Assembly (NCBI RefSeq): GCF_949628265.1
Contig: NC_088787.1
Coordinates: forward strand, 19,520,501-19,584,500
DNA length: 64,000 nt
Origin: Cloeon dipterum
Lineage: Eukaryota; Arthropoda; Insecta; Ephemeroptera; Baetidae
Direction of reading: 5' to 3'
A program made the position numbers and the translations under genes. Positions 51,420 to 63,763 of the stretch are shown here, one piece after another. Positions within the stretch are counted from its first letter, which is position 1. Each line of letters begins with the position of its first letter. The notes under the pieces are model-generated. The model worked only from the letters and a program-made list of their open reading frames with translations, was not told where the DNA came from and did no database searches.

Positions 51420-54400
51420 CTGAAACAAGAGCAACACGCCTGCGGTCAGACACACGTATACGCGCTGATTGCTGTTTGGGGCTTCGGAAGTAAACGCTTC
51501 GACCCGTTTGCCCGTGGGAATACACGCAAAATGCGGTTTCTAAATGCAGGACATACTCATTTATTCAGAATCTATTAGGGGTGTCATTGGAGAGCTTGGT
51601 TTGGTTAAAAATAAAATTATTTGTTGAAATTAAATCCGGACATAGTATTTCCGCCTTGCCGCAAGAGCTTCAACTTGTTTCGGATTTACATCTGACGCCC
51701 TATTTCACGCTAAAAATATAAAATCAGTAAAGATATTTAAAAAAAATGTACAGTGAAAAAGGAAATATACATTTTAGGTATATCAAAAACTCAACTCATG
51801 CTTTATTTTCTGAAAAAAAATCATCCAGTGGGATTTATAAAACTTCAAAAATGAGTAGTTAAGGTTGATGATTCTATATTGATTGAATGATTCCTGGACC
51901 TACTAAATCGGATGTTAAATTCAAAATCGGGAAAATTTCGTAAGTGAAGATGGGGAAGCAAACAAAAAATTCCAACCTCCAGCTTAGGAACTTTTCTCAA
52001 TTTTGTTTACAACATCATTACCAGTTGATGTAAATAATAGAGGCTGTAAACATGATGATATTTTTACTATCATCTCTCTTCGCGTAAACATGATTTATGA
52101 GATCAAAAATAAAGAAAATTTGTTTTCATCTTATATGGTATTTTATCCGTATATTAGGTTGTAGCAGCTCTATTAACACTTAATGACAACTTAAAACTCA
52201 ACTCATGCATTCTTTTCTGTTATATTTAGCAAGCGGGATTTTTAAAACTAGTTTATTCATTTATTTGGAAAATAAATCGACACTCCTATTGATAATGAGG
52301 AAATGAAATGTCAAATTTTTATTTCAATAATGGAACATTCCTTAAGGGTATAGAGCGATAGAATGAAACTATTGATTGAGAAAAGAGGCACTAGAGGATA
52401 CATTTCTTATTTCAAGAAAGTATTGACGTTATTTATAAAATGGTTTCTAGTTTTTGAATGAATGAATGTTAAGCCTCTGTAGTTGGAAAAGTTTGCGTGC
52501 ATTGTTTTGTAAAAAAATACACGTAATAAATTGTCGTGTTTTTTCTTTACTCGCTTTGTCGTTGCAACACATGAGGAGAGAAAGATACAGTTTTTGCAAC
52601 TGCCCCTCGAATGTTGCAATGACAAAGTGGAAGCGAGCACATTTTATACCGCCCTATATTCCTCCACTTCAGATTGCGGTATAATATTGAAATCGCTTCT
52701 GTAAAACTTTCAATATTATAAAATTACAATCAAGTTAACAAATCTAATATACCACCAAGCATTTTAATTTTTGAATAGAGTCAGATAAAATTCTTAGTTT
52801 AAGTCAACTTTCTGCCATTAAATAATACAACAAACAGCACGATTTTAGCTATCTAAAGAAAAGTATCATAATTTTATCCAGTTATTTCATAAGAATCTGC
52901 ATATGGGAACATCAGTTTCATTTTTGTGAGTCTAACGGGATTATATTTTAGAAAACGCAAAATTCCATAAAATTTAAAAAGGAAGCGTTGTTTCGACAAT
53001 CAAACTAAAAATTCTTGAAAATTTCGAAAGTTTAACGAAATTGTTTATCCAAATATGAAGCGCATTTATGAAAAATCTAAAAACTCCCTTAATACAGAAG
53101 AAAAAAGCGCAGATTTGGGGGAATTTCAGAGTGGTATTTGCTTTCGTACATTTAAAATTTAACTTAAGAATTTGAATACACAAAATAAATATTTTGCTTT
53201 TTTGGCAAGTATTTTACCCTTAAAAATATGTCTATTAACCTGTTAGAAATGAAAAAACCCGATCCCACCGTGGCATGGTGTACCAAAGGGGTTTTCATGA
53301 ATTTTTGTAAATAAATATTTAAAGAACACTCCACTCATTCTTCACTAGAGTGTATCCGATATCATAAAAGGATCGAGCGCACACAAAAAATAGTTGCTCA
53401 GGCAAAATTATCACGCAGTAACAGTTAAAGAAGTTGAGGAAAATTCATATATAATTTTTACTAGCCCAATTTGATCAACCAATCATAATAGTTGGATTTT
53501 CTTTTTAAAAATTAAAGTTAATAAAACACTCATTTCCCCATTCTTTCTGCTCACCCCCTTCATCAGGAGCAATTGAAAGAGAAACAAGGCGATAAATCAA
53601 CTCGGCGTGGCCCGACTGCTGACTTTTTCTTTAGAGATTAACATGTCTGAAAGTTTTAAATTCTCGAAATCGCCGGCAGCGGTGCGTGATTAAATTTTGG
53701 ATTCAAATTATCCGCCTGGGTCACATTGCGAGTTGCAACTAACGCACGTACCCCTTGCATTAAAGAGGGCGTACGGACGGGGTGGAGTATTATTAGCTCC
53801 TCCAGATCAACGCTGCATGTTCTCTAGCAGCCGGGTGACGTCCGCGCGCGTTTTCAGAAGCGTGAAAGCAAGCGCTACACCGCACTGAAAGGTCTGAATT
53901 GCTCTCTGGGGACTCAATAACACCGATGCTCATTATTCGCGTGAAATTCTGCAGCCGCTCCCGGCCGACGGCGTGCGTATTTTAATTAAGATAAAAAAAG
54001 TTTGGCCTTTTTCTGGCGAGGGATGATGACACCCCGGGTGCCGGCCGTATAATGAAGGCGAGAGAGCGCGAGCGCGCAATAATGCACAAGATTTTTTTAA
54101 TTAGTAGCCACGCCAGCCCCGGCCCCGGACGCAAAATGAAGTGGCGTGCGGCGCCCCTGCACACTATAAAAGCGGCGTCTCCGGCGGCAACAAAAAATTC
54201 CGCGCGCGCTCCGCCGCCGCCGGAAAACAAAACGCCCGCGCCGACTAATAAGGACGAGCCAGCCAGCTCTCTTTTTATGCTTGTTGCCGTTTTTATTGTT
54301 ATTTCCAAAGCATGAGCATTAACTTTTTGGACACCGCCAGCCAACGGAATGATGCCATTACCCAGAAGGGTTAGAACTGCTTAAAAACTTGTTCCAAAAA

Positions 54401-57400
54401 GGAGCGCTGCGCTGCAATGTCTCTAATATAGTCTTATTCATTTGTTTCCCTTCATACTTTGTCAATGAACGCCGAGTATCCTCGTAAAATTCAGCACAAA
54501 TAAACCTCTGCTCAGCACCGAGCAGATAAAATGGGGCCCGGATGAGTTGCCGCAAAGGAGATTGAGCCCAATCGTGTCCATCTTTTTCACATCCCTTCTA
54601 TAGCCTGGGCGATTTTTATTACGATTTTCGCATTTCTAATGCTTAAAATGCTTTAAAACAATTTGTTAAAAAATTAGTTATTTATTTGTTACTTTTTTTA
54701 GTATATTTTTGAAATTGTAAGAATAAGATCACTTATTTTCAACACTCAATCTGGACTTCATGAGTTTAAAACATAAAAGGATATTTTCATTAATTAAAGA
54801 TTTAAACATTTTAACACATCAAGATTAATGGATAACGCAATTATTTCAAGGACTTTTAGGATTGCCATTCGGCAGTTTTGGCTCTTAATTTGAGCTATGC
54901 AGCGGCAAAAATCTATGAAAATACGCCAAGTTCAATGAAATTGGAAATTTACCTAATTTTTTACTTCAGGATGACGTCAGGGACAGACCCTGAAGGTCGA
55001 GTTAAACCTTTTAGGTCAATCCAAGGACCTCTTGTTGTGTCTAAGCACATAAAATGCTAAAAATATGCTTCACGAACTAGAGGTGAACTCGCTGCTCGCG
55101 GTCGTGCTCGGCTTCGAGCCGGTTTTTAAACCTCAAATTCGAATTGAAGCAAAACGACCGCGATTGCGCCAATGAAACTTTATGTGTTTGTGCAGAATTT
55201 TACGGGCTATATTTGAGCCCTGAACCCCGAAAAAGTCACATGGGGCTATCATACCTTAATTTTGAATTTTATAAAAAAGATTGCGAAAGGTGACCTTGAC
55301 CTTTATTAACCTGCGAATTTTTTTACTGTCGGGGATTTATTTAGATAACGAAAAAATCTGTGTTCATATTTGAGCTAAAGATTTTACATCGACACTTTAC
55401 ATGTGACTGTTTCCTGTGTTATTCATGTTTTCACTTTCTTTGTTGTTTTTGTTGTTGTTTTTAGTCTATACCTATAGAGACGCAACCGACATAATACGAA
55501 CGTTCCTCTCCAGTCACGTAATCAGAAGCGACTACATATATTATTGCACTGACATCACTTTATAATTACGAGGCTTGTTGAGGTTTAGTTTTCTCCATTT
55601 CAGCTCTATTGCTATCAGTTCTTTACAGTTGAAATCTTTGCTGCCAACACAGACGTTTTTCCAGCTCATGGCAAATGGATTTTAAGGTGAGTATTTTTGT
55701 ACCATTGATTTCAGCAGTCGTTTTAACTGGGACAAACAGTAGTCCATATATTCAATTTTAAAACTCTTAGATTCAAATTTCCAAGCTGATGCTTTTTATT
55801 TGCAACGTGGGTTGAATGTTGAATTACTCTGTATACTTTATGTCAATATCGATTGCTGTGTACAATTGGAATACACTTTGATTATACGCTTATTTTAAAT
55901 CAGTGGAAATTTTTCGCATTTCATTTGCGTGTGCGTAGATACTAGAGGTCTCAGTCGCGAGATTTAAGGCGGCAGATGGCGAGATCAGCTTGGCCGAATT
56001 TTTTTGACCGGCGGCTGGCCATTTTCACCGGCGGCTGTCACGGCTGGCAATATTTAAACATGAAGTTTGATAGTGCTTAACGCCCCGAAGGGCTGGAAGA
56101 CATTTTTTTGCATTAATTTTTTTACCCTTTTTCACCGGCGGCTGGCGTGGCTGGCGCAGCTTAACCAGATTCACAGCGGCTGGTGGCTATACCCACGTGA
56201 CCATTAATTTGCTAGCTGGTGAGGCATAGCGCGGCTGGCTAGTTGTTGTTATTTTATTACCATCTCTTTTTGTGTAAACATGCTTTTGATATCGGAAATA
56301 TAAAATAGTTGTTTTCATCTTTGATATTTTATATCGTACGTTTTAAGCTGTTGCAGCACTATTAACAGTTGACATTTAAGTAGAGGCCGAATCAAAATAA
56401 TTTAAATACCGTATTATTCGTTCAACAGACGCAAACCACCATGGACGTCTCCTCAGCAGACCTCTTGGAGAAGGAATTTGAATGCGTCCTTTGTCCATTT
56501 AAATGTGGCAATTTACGAGCGCTCAGAGGCCATGCAAAAGACCACGTGCAGACGAGTCCGCCTTACAAGTGTCATATTTGCCAGTTCTCCAGCAACAAGA
56601 AGACAGCTTTGCATCGTCATATTCGAACCCATAAAGGAGCACAGCCGTACAAATGTAGAGTTTGTAACAATTTATTCTCCACAAAATCCAACTGCAAGAG
56701 GCACATGATAAAAAATCATGGAATCTCCAGCGGAGAACAAGTGATCTCATTGCTCACTGAAAACCAACAGACACCTGAGGATGATTGGACTCCACTAGCA
56801 CCAGCTGCAACTGCTGGAATGGACAAACACGTTGCTACGCCTATCGTCAATCCGATAGTCTTGGCCTTACTGTCCCGAATAAAAGTACAAAACAACTTAA
56901 GCATTGGTGTTCCTCCTGCTTGGAACCCGCAACCAATTCTTAATCAGGACCAGTTGTTGGCTTCTGGAGCTGGTAAGTTAATAAGCAAAATATTATTTCA
57001 TATTTTAAAAGCAGAGAAAAATTATGAAAGATATAGGACTTTGATTTTGATTTGAGCAATATAGAGATCTATATATTTTTCTACCACAAGGTTTTCATGC
57101 CATTTTTCTTTTTTTAATTTTCAATTTTGGCCAGAACTTTTTTGGAAAAACTTTCATATGGAGGTAATATTTAAATACAAAAATGTCTTTTATATAGATT
57201 TGGCCACAAGCGAAGACTTCCCTTTGGATCTAACGGCGAAGAAGGACGAAAAAACAGTCACTAATTCATCTGGAGATGAAGGTGAATGTAATGAGTCTAC
57301 AACTTCTGAGGAAGATCATGAAGATAACAATGGCTCAGCTGCATTTTTCGTCGAAACCGTCTATAGCTGGAAGGAGGGTGAAGAAAAAGTCAAGAGAGCT

Positions 57401-58658
57401 AAAACAAACGTAAGCGGGTACGCAAGAGCTCCCAACAAAGTAGAATGTCCTGTGTGCAAAGTCACATTTCCCTGGTCCAGTTCGCTGAAGAGACACTTGC
57501 TGGTTCACACAGGAGAGAAACCGTTCGATTGCAATATTTGCCATGCGAAATTTTCTACTAAATCTAACTGCCTCAGACATCAGAAACGGAAACACTCAAA
57601 TCAGGAAAAAATGAAATCCACCAGCAAAGACTCTTTATTCAAGTGCGATATTTGTTCGAAGAAATTCAGACTGCAGTGTAGGAAGGATCAGCACATGAAA
57701 TTGCATTGCCTACCTCGACTTCGTTCTGACCGAGGCATGGAAGCCTAGATTAATACTTTGGCACTCTCGATTAAAAAATCAGGTGGCGGGCACTACAATA
57801 CTTTATATTGGTACATTTTTTAAACTGTATTTGTAATTTGTGAGAATGGAAACATAATAAATTGTTTTCTTAATCATAAAATGTTATGGCTTTTGAATTA
57901 AAAATAAAGACGCAACCTTTAAAGACGACTGAAATATTTGTGACCAAACTATATTGAAAGCTATTTTCAAAATAGAGGTGATGTAATTTTGTTGAAAACC
58001 AACACGCGGAATTGGGGAGATAGAGCCTTTTGGAAAACAGTATAACCTGTAGTGTAATCAGTCAAAAGGGTAAATAACATACTATAAACAAAGCTTCTCT
58101 GTAAAATGTGAACTGCTTGTTTTTAAAGCATCAATTGGCTGTCTGGGAAAGTCCTTTCTTTAAGATATAACCAACTTTACAGATGGTGTCACCGTGTTCT
58201 CTTAAGAATTTTGTTAACTCTCCACACAGGATATAGATTCAACCCTCTGTTACTATATGCATTCTGAGGCAATTAATCATTTGCGATTGATGCAGTTGAT
58301 CTGAGCGACAATTTTGCGTTTGATGGACCGGCCGGAAGCGGAATTAAGGGATATTTTTGGTGGTTGATTGAAGTTGTTTGAAATTCAGTATTGGAAATTG
58401 CTTGGCGAGTGTGGCTCACCTTGACTTGCGATTCGGTCATTCCGAGGGCGAAGGCGAGTTTTGCTCTCTCGGGGCCGGCCAGGTACTTGGTCTGCTCGAA
58501 GGTTTTCTCGAGGGCGAAGATCTGCTGGCCGCTGAAGGTGGGCCTCGTGTGCTTCTTCTTGCTCTGGTCCTTGTCGGGGTGCGACGACGCTTGCTGCTGA
58601 TGGTGCTGTTGGTGCTGCTGCTGTTGGTGGCCGTTGCCGCTCTGCTGCGAATTCCACA
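51294..58658 (-). CDS. HGTX: Nkx6/HGTX-type homeobox transcription factor, last two coding exons (partial)
   Basis: DNA-binding regulator of neuronal (motor neuron) and gut/endocrine fates in bilaterians. Visible CDS: complement(51294-51419, 58420-58658). The right-hand exon gives a His/Gln-rich linker, then [40 protein letters not shown] and SQVK. The left-hand exon continues [20 protein letters not shown], then an acidic tail ending DEQEH-stop. [20 protein letters not shown] and HAAEMATAK are diagnostic of Nkx6. The intron falls between homeodomain positions 46 and 47. The C-terminal tail after the homeodomain is short compared with vertebrate Nkx6.1. The N-terminal exons with the repressor motif were not found in the window. 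The 7-kb intron contains an oppositely transcribed zinc-finger gene. Confidence 0.93.
54360..54605. repeat. diverged dispersed repeat, copy 2 of 2
   Basis: Matches 37,205-37,480 in order and orientation: CGAGCAGATAAAATGGGGCC, later CCCAATCGTGTCCATCTTTT. It lies inside the homeobox intron. Confidence 0.5.
55990..56240 (+). repeat. clustered GGCGGCTGGC motifs upstream of the zinc-finger gene
   Basis: TTCACCGGCGGCTG or a close variant (ACCGGCGGCTGGC, CACGGCTGGC, GTGGCTGGC, AGCGGCTGG, GCGGCTGGC) recurs at least seven times in 250 bp, between the putative 5' exon and the coding exon of the nested gene. It stands out from AT-rich surroundings. Confidence 0.6.
56441..57748 (+). CDS. six-finger C2H2 zinc-finger protein nested in the Nkx6-type intron
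   Basis: Likely nuclear DNA-binding protein; the exact orthologue is not recognised. CDS 56441-56972 joined to 57198-57748 (GAGCTG|GTAAGT ... TATATAG|AT) gives 360 residues. Fingers lie at residues 15-35, 44-64 and 72-93 and, after an acidic spacer, at 261-281, 289-310 and 327-347. Fingers 3 and 5 share the TKSNCxRH helix, and one TGEKPF linker is present. Residues 185-191 read FPLDLTA, matching the PLDL(S/T) docking motif for the corepressor CtBP. Finger style and PLDLT recall hindsight/RREB1-type proteins, an inference only. CCACCATGG is a strong start context. A 5' non-coding exon ending at about 55,687 joins to an acceptor TTCAACAG at about 56,428. An AATAAA at about 57,857 fits the 3' end. 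Confidence 0.85.
57749..58419. other. 3' UTR of the zinc-finger gene and remaining homeobox intron
   Basis: AATAAA at about 57,857 and again at about 57,903. No further coding signal before the homeobox exon. Confidence 0.5.
58420..58658 (-). CDS. HGTX: Nkx6-type exon with homeodomain positions 1-46
   Basis: The acceptor is TTTGCGCAG and the donor CAAG|GTGAGC; the entry phase needs one base from the preceding exon. A His/Gln-rich stretch ([13 protein letters not shown]) precedes [14 protein letters not shown]. The frame through TGTGGAATTCG is not a start codon; it is spliced from an upstream exon. Confidence 0.93.
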
Positions 58659-61600
58659 CTGCGCAAACAAGCGTAAATTACACACGTGAGCATTATTTAA
58701 ATCCGCCGCATCAAAATAAGGATAAATAAAAGCAGGCTGCTCTTTTAGCGCGGTTCGCGACTCACTTTAACTGCCGCACGCCACCATGGAGCAGAAGAGT
58801 GAGCAATAAAGCGTGGTATTAAAACATTTTGTGCCTGTCGGCCGGCCAGCTCGGGCTTCGCCAAGAGAGAGGTCATCACGCTTTATGCCGCGCGCGTCCA
58901 ACTTTTGAATGCGAAATAAAGATGTTGTAAAGGCGTTTTAGACCATAACTCATTCTGCTTAGCACCACATAAAAGTGGCAAATGCAATATTAATCAGAGT
59001 TTTAAGAAAGCTGACTGAGTGAAAGAGATAAAAGCGCAGGGAGGCGAGCGAGAGCGACTGTAAAATTTATGGAAATGCTCGCTCAGCAGCTCTAAACAAC
59101 CGACGTGCACCGAGATGCTCCGCTGAGATAAGAGCAGGAATTATACTTTGTCTCACGTATGACTTCATTCCGCACAGAGCGATACACGTCAAATACCAAC
59201 ACCATATTTTATCGCACCTGCAACAGCACTTTTCTCCTTTTTTTCATTAAGTGTGTCAGGAATTAAAAGCTCTGAAGATCAAATCAAGTTTAAATATGAT
59301 TTTCTTAAATTTGTCAAATTTGTGTTCAAAATTTAAAAATATTAACAAATTAACTACTTCAATTTTTTTTCATATCATAAGGCAAGCACAAAGGGATATT
59401 TTCACAAAGATATGGCCAGCCAATGTGGTTATTTGTCTTACAAAATCGGATTCCCTAGCCATCTTGGAATGGTTTACGAGCAAAGAGGGCAGTGGAGGGA
59501 AAGTGAAGTAAAATATTCTGGAATTCCAGAGACATGACTAAAGTTCCAGCGCAGGTTTAATTTTAATTTAGCATAAATTTAAAAATTAAAGGCATATTTT
59601 ATAGTGATCAAAGCACCACCGTTTATATTAATGGGTGAAGTTACACTGTAAAAACTGAAATAATTTTACGAAACCCTTTAAAATCCGTTTCTGCCACAAT
59701 ATTTTTATGTATACGGTGGAGTCATTTGTCGGCGGCTATGTGCAATAAAGATAATATTTTCGCAATTATTTTAATGCCTTTTTTAAAATCTGCCACATCG
59801 GAATGCAGTGTGCGGATTACGCTCATTTATTTTTATATCAATGTAAGTTACATCAGGCATTAATTTTGTAACTCTTTTACTTTGTATGATTCCGACCGAA
59901 ATTGCTTAATCGGCAGAGACAGCAGTTAGCAGATTCATAAACATGATTAAAAGTTCCGCGCGCACACACAAGTATATGTGAGCTCAATTTGCCGCGAGAG
60001 AGGCGGCGGCGCTAAATTACTGCATGACTTGCTAATGGACTCGGCCGAGCCTCATGATTCGCACAATTTGTGACGACATTTGAGAAAGAAATCCGAAACG
60101 ACGAGAGCGAGGAGTAAAAATAATAATGCGGACCCGAGTGAGCACGGGGTTTATTTTTGATGGAACGGGCGCGCGATATACGTTTGCGTCTTTGTGCGAG
60201 GAGAGAGGAATGGTGCAATAAATCGTAAACATGCAGAAATGCAGAGTTTCGCCGCCATATGCGGCCCCCGCACGCGCAATATTGATGAACTACCCCAGCC
60301 AGCAAAGCCTCGCCAGGGTGTTATAATATTGTTAACATAGTGGTGACTCCATTGTCCCAGCATTGACGGCACTACCTCCCCCCCTTGACTTTGATCGCCT
60401 CCCGATTGCTCGCGGGGAGACAAACGCTACAGGGCAAAGATCTGACTAGCCTGGATATATCCCGCGCTTGCGCGCGAGGAGACAACATCTTAAATGCCAG
60501 ATTCTTACGTCGTCGGGCTGACCCGTGATTGCGCGAAAAAGTTAATCATTTTCTGTATGAACATGGTGCATAACAATATTTCAACGATCGTCAACGCAGG
60601 CGTGACATTGCTCAGTGTGGTATATAAATTACATCAGAATTCAATCAGCGTTCCTGTTTCTGTTGAAAATTTATGCCACAAATTTGTTATAAAATTAATT
60701 AAAAAATTATATGGAACTCAGTTTTTTGGTATCGATTTTATTATATTGTTTCATCAAAAAATTCAAATTAAATCCACTAATGAATTATTTAGCACCAATA
60801 AAATCAATATGCAATCTCTATAATTATTGATATAATCAAAATATATATATTGATTTACATGATGTGTTAAAAAACATTAATAATTAGATATTTTATTGTT
60901 AATCTAAGGCAAACACCTAGTATGCAATTTGCATTGCAGTTGTGTGTCACAGATGTGCCTACCATGCCAGGCATAGTTTGGTTTCCATGGGGGTTTGTTT
61001 TTTGTCAAAGTTTCGAAAAAAGTTGACCTGCAGCGCTAGTGTCGAGCTGGCCAGGCTTGCGGACGGATTGCAGAATCTGACAACGTTGAACACTCAGATA
61101 ATGCTCTGCTTTCTATTGCCAAGAAAGACCGTGAAAAATTAACTTCTTTTGCTTTGCATTTAGGCACATGTGTTCGGCCAGGGTTGAATGAGAAGGGGAG
61201 GGAGCGAGGCTGTGAAAAAGAGACAATAGGCCGCTCGCCCGCTCAGCCACTTTTCGAATGAAAATCTCTTTCCAGCCTCTGAGCATTTTTGCTGTCGCAC
61301 GCGTTATATTTTGACGATTAAATATTTTTCATTCAAATTTGATAAACGTTGACTAATTTTGAAAAACAATAAAAATTAGAGAAAATTCACTTCTTTTCCC
61401 TGGTATATTTTGCAATGATAAAATCAATTTCAGACATTAACAAATATAATTATTTAAATGAGAATAAATTATTATCCGCTTTTTTATTGCTGCATTCGCT
61501 AGAGCTTATGATCCTGAGTTTAATTGTGTTTGTTTGATTGAATTTGGGCTAACAGAAGGCAAGATATTAGCTTCAATAGGTTGGGCTGATTTTTGTATTT

Positions 61601-62784
61601 TGGTTATCTCTAATATTTTATTAAATCACACGCTTAATTTCTGGTTTAATGAACATGACAGCCAATTACCCCAACATGAAACCTACATCCTAGAATTTTA
61701 TTATAGATTTATCTCATTAATTTCACCCTAATAAATGCACTTTTATCCATAAAATATCCATTTGTTACGGTTTTTTGTCATATGGCAACCATTTAAAATT
61801 ATTCTTGAGGCACGAAAGTCTGGTATGGTTATTGAAAAAGTTTTTTTGAAAAGATCAAGTTTGTGGGGATTAGCGTTTTTTAAATAAACTTAATTTTGAA
61901 TTTGCAGCCAACGCCTCTTTTAGTGGCGCGAAAAGTGGCTGCAAGAAAATTTCACGCAAAATAGGCGAGAATTATTGTAAATAACTTCGGTGTAGATTGA
62001 CTTAGGAAGGTAATTTTTTCAATACTAGAATTATTTATTTTTTAGAGCATGATGTGCTAAGAAAATCTATCCCTCCATTGTCAAAAATTGGCAAAAAGTT
62101 CAGAAAATTAAATAATTGTTCGAAAAAAATTGATGACAATTAACAATAATTAATATCTTTTAAGATTTTTCAAAAACCGTGTCAAAATTTGGAATCGGAG
62201 CGAAGATATGAAAAATTGAAAATCAAGAACTCGTGAAATGTTTTAACGCCACAGAGCTTTAGCAGACGCTAACGCTGTTTTTTCTGTCTGCAGAGATTCT
62301 GAATGAAAAAAATGTTTTAACTTAAATGATTAAAAATCTGCAAACTTTACTAGTACGAATCATTCAATCTTGGCTTCAACACTCTTAACAAAAATTAATT
62401 TCAGGTAAACGTTTTTCTCAATTTAATTCTTCAGGCATAAAATGCCAAAAGCTGATAAATTGTCACATGCTTAAATTTATTGCTTATATTCTTTCAAAAT
62501 AACACCCCAAACTTTATACGAAAATAACCAGGAAAATCGCCAATTACTTAGAATAATTTGTAAATTAAGTAATGGAATAATTAATAAATAATTTGGCCCT
62601 TTTTAACCCCCAGCAATAAAGTTGAAATTTTCTTTTTAATCCAAGTACCCAAGTAAAATATTTTTTTTAGGTAAAGTAATTGGTATATTTTGTATTGACT
62701 TTCCTTCATTAATATTCCTCTGCTGCCGCAACACTTGAATTAATTGATTTTCACCAGAGAAGAGTAATTTTTTCGATTTTTTTA
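58659..62784. other. upstream intron or 5' region of the Nkx6-type gene; no exon recognised
   Basis: GC-rich patches at 58,730-59,200 and 59,930-60,500 and AT-rich DNA elsewhere. I looked on the - strand for the N-terminal Nkx6 motifs and did not find them. Open frames at 60,494-60,823 and 61,534-61,731 show no recognisable domain. Confidence 0.45.
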
Positions 62785-63763
62785 ATGGCTCGGGGTCACT
62801 CTGGAGCGGCGCGCGCTATTGTTCTCGTGCACATCCTGCACTTTGCTTGCAGCCCCCAAAAGCAACAAAGAGGCTTTCAAAAGAAAATTTATGACCCAAA
62901 CTGGGATGCGACGGTTAGCAACACTGCACTCTCTGCTCCAGTTTTCCGTGTACTTCAAGAGTAGTTGGACGTGTGTTTTACTCCAAGAATCCAGTGTTTT
63001 AGCAGAAATACCCCAATTATGGACCTCCCACATTGTCCAACTTGCTGTGAAGGTAAGAAAATCAATTCTTTGACAGGGCGCAATGCACCAGTTTAATTTT
63101 TACGATTTTATCAAGTTATAAAGCATATTTACGTTTATTGCAACGTTGATTGTGAACGGTAAAAAACTATTTCGCTCAGATTAATTGATAATAATATTAA
63201 TTGGGTCTGAAACTAGATCTCAATTGCCCTGTAATCACGTGAAATTTAAAATTGCGTTACTATCTAAACGATTTTATTTTCAGTATTTTTACCGAAAAAA
63301 TTGAAAACGCGGGAAAGAGACCTCGGCCGATTGCTCAGCCAAAGTCGACGACAGCGCACCCTGCACCCACACAACCCTCGCACCGACGAATGAACGAACT
63401 ATGATGAACAAGAAATGAGCTGCATGTTGCATATATGTTCAGGTATAAGAGTTACTCTCAAATTTTATGTTGCTTTTTAATTAATTCACAGACCACAGAT
63501 ACGGACACAGACACCTTTAAAAGCAACTTCTGCCTCGTGATGTCGAGATTCGTGCCTTACTCCTCATTTAAACATGCCAGGAACCAAGGGAAATATTCAG
63601 AGGTAAATTTAAGTGCAAATTTTCGAATATTTCATTTAGATTAAATCAAAATTACTACCAATATCAGAATAATTAATATGAACCTTTTTTCCATGTCCAT
63701 GCTTTGGAAGCTATGTTGAGGGTTGAAGGACAAGGAGCCGAACGAAGAAGAAATAGCAAAAAT
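62785..63763 (+). other. weak candidate spliced locus at the right edge
   Basis: Three segments end in good donors: GAAG|GTAAGA at 63,051, AGAG|GTAAAT at 63,601 and AATC|GTAAGT at 63,762. Each of the last two follows a plausible acceptor (TTCACAG at about 63,492, GTTGAAG at about 63,728). One phase-0 frame stays open across all three and passes through TTDTDTDTFKSNFCLVMSRF and DKEPNEEEIAKI. No family is recognised, and the first segment has no clear start. It could be a non-coding RNA or chance. Confidence 0.25.

Larger units (their letters stand above)
51420..56440. other. Nkx6-type intron, left part
   Basis: Holds a dispersed repeat (54,360-54,605), GC-rich patches at 53,680-54,330 that may be regulatory, and the presumed promoter and 5' exon of the nested zinc-finger gene (donor AAG|GTGAGT at about 55,687). 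Otherwise it is AT-rich with no coding signal. Confidence 0.5.

Noticed and set aside
58270..58659. Reading MWNSQQ as a gene start
   Set aside because: The first codon would be GTG on a splice acceptor. The phase shows that the exon is spliced to an upstream one, and Nkx6 proteins have a long N-terminus.
58385..58693. - and + strand frames of 69-103 residues around the homeobox exon
   Set aside because: Out of frame with the homeodomain; shadows of the CAG-rich (His/Gln-coding) sequence.
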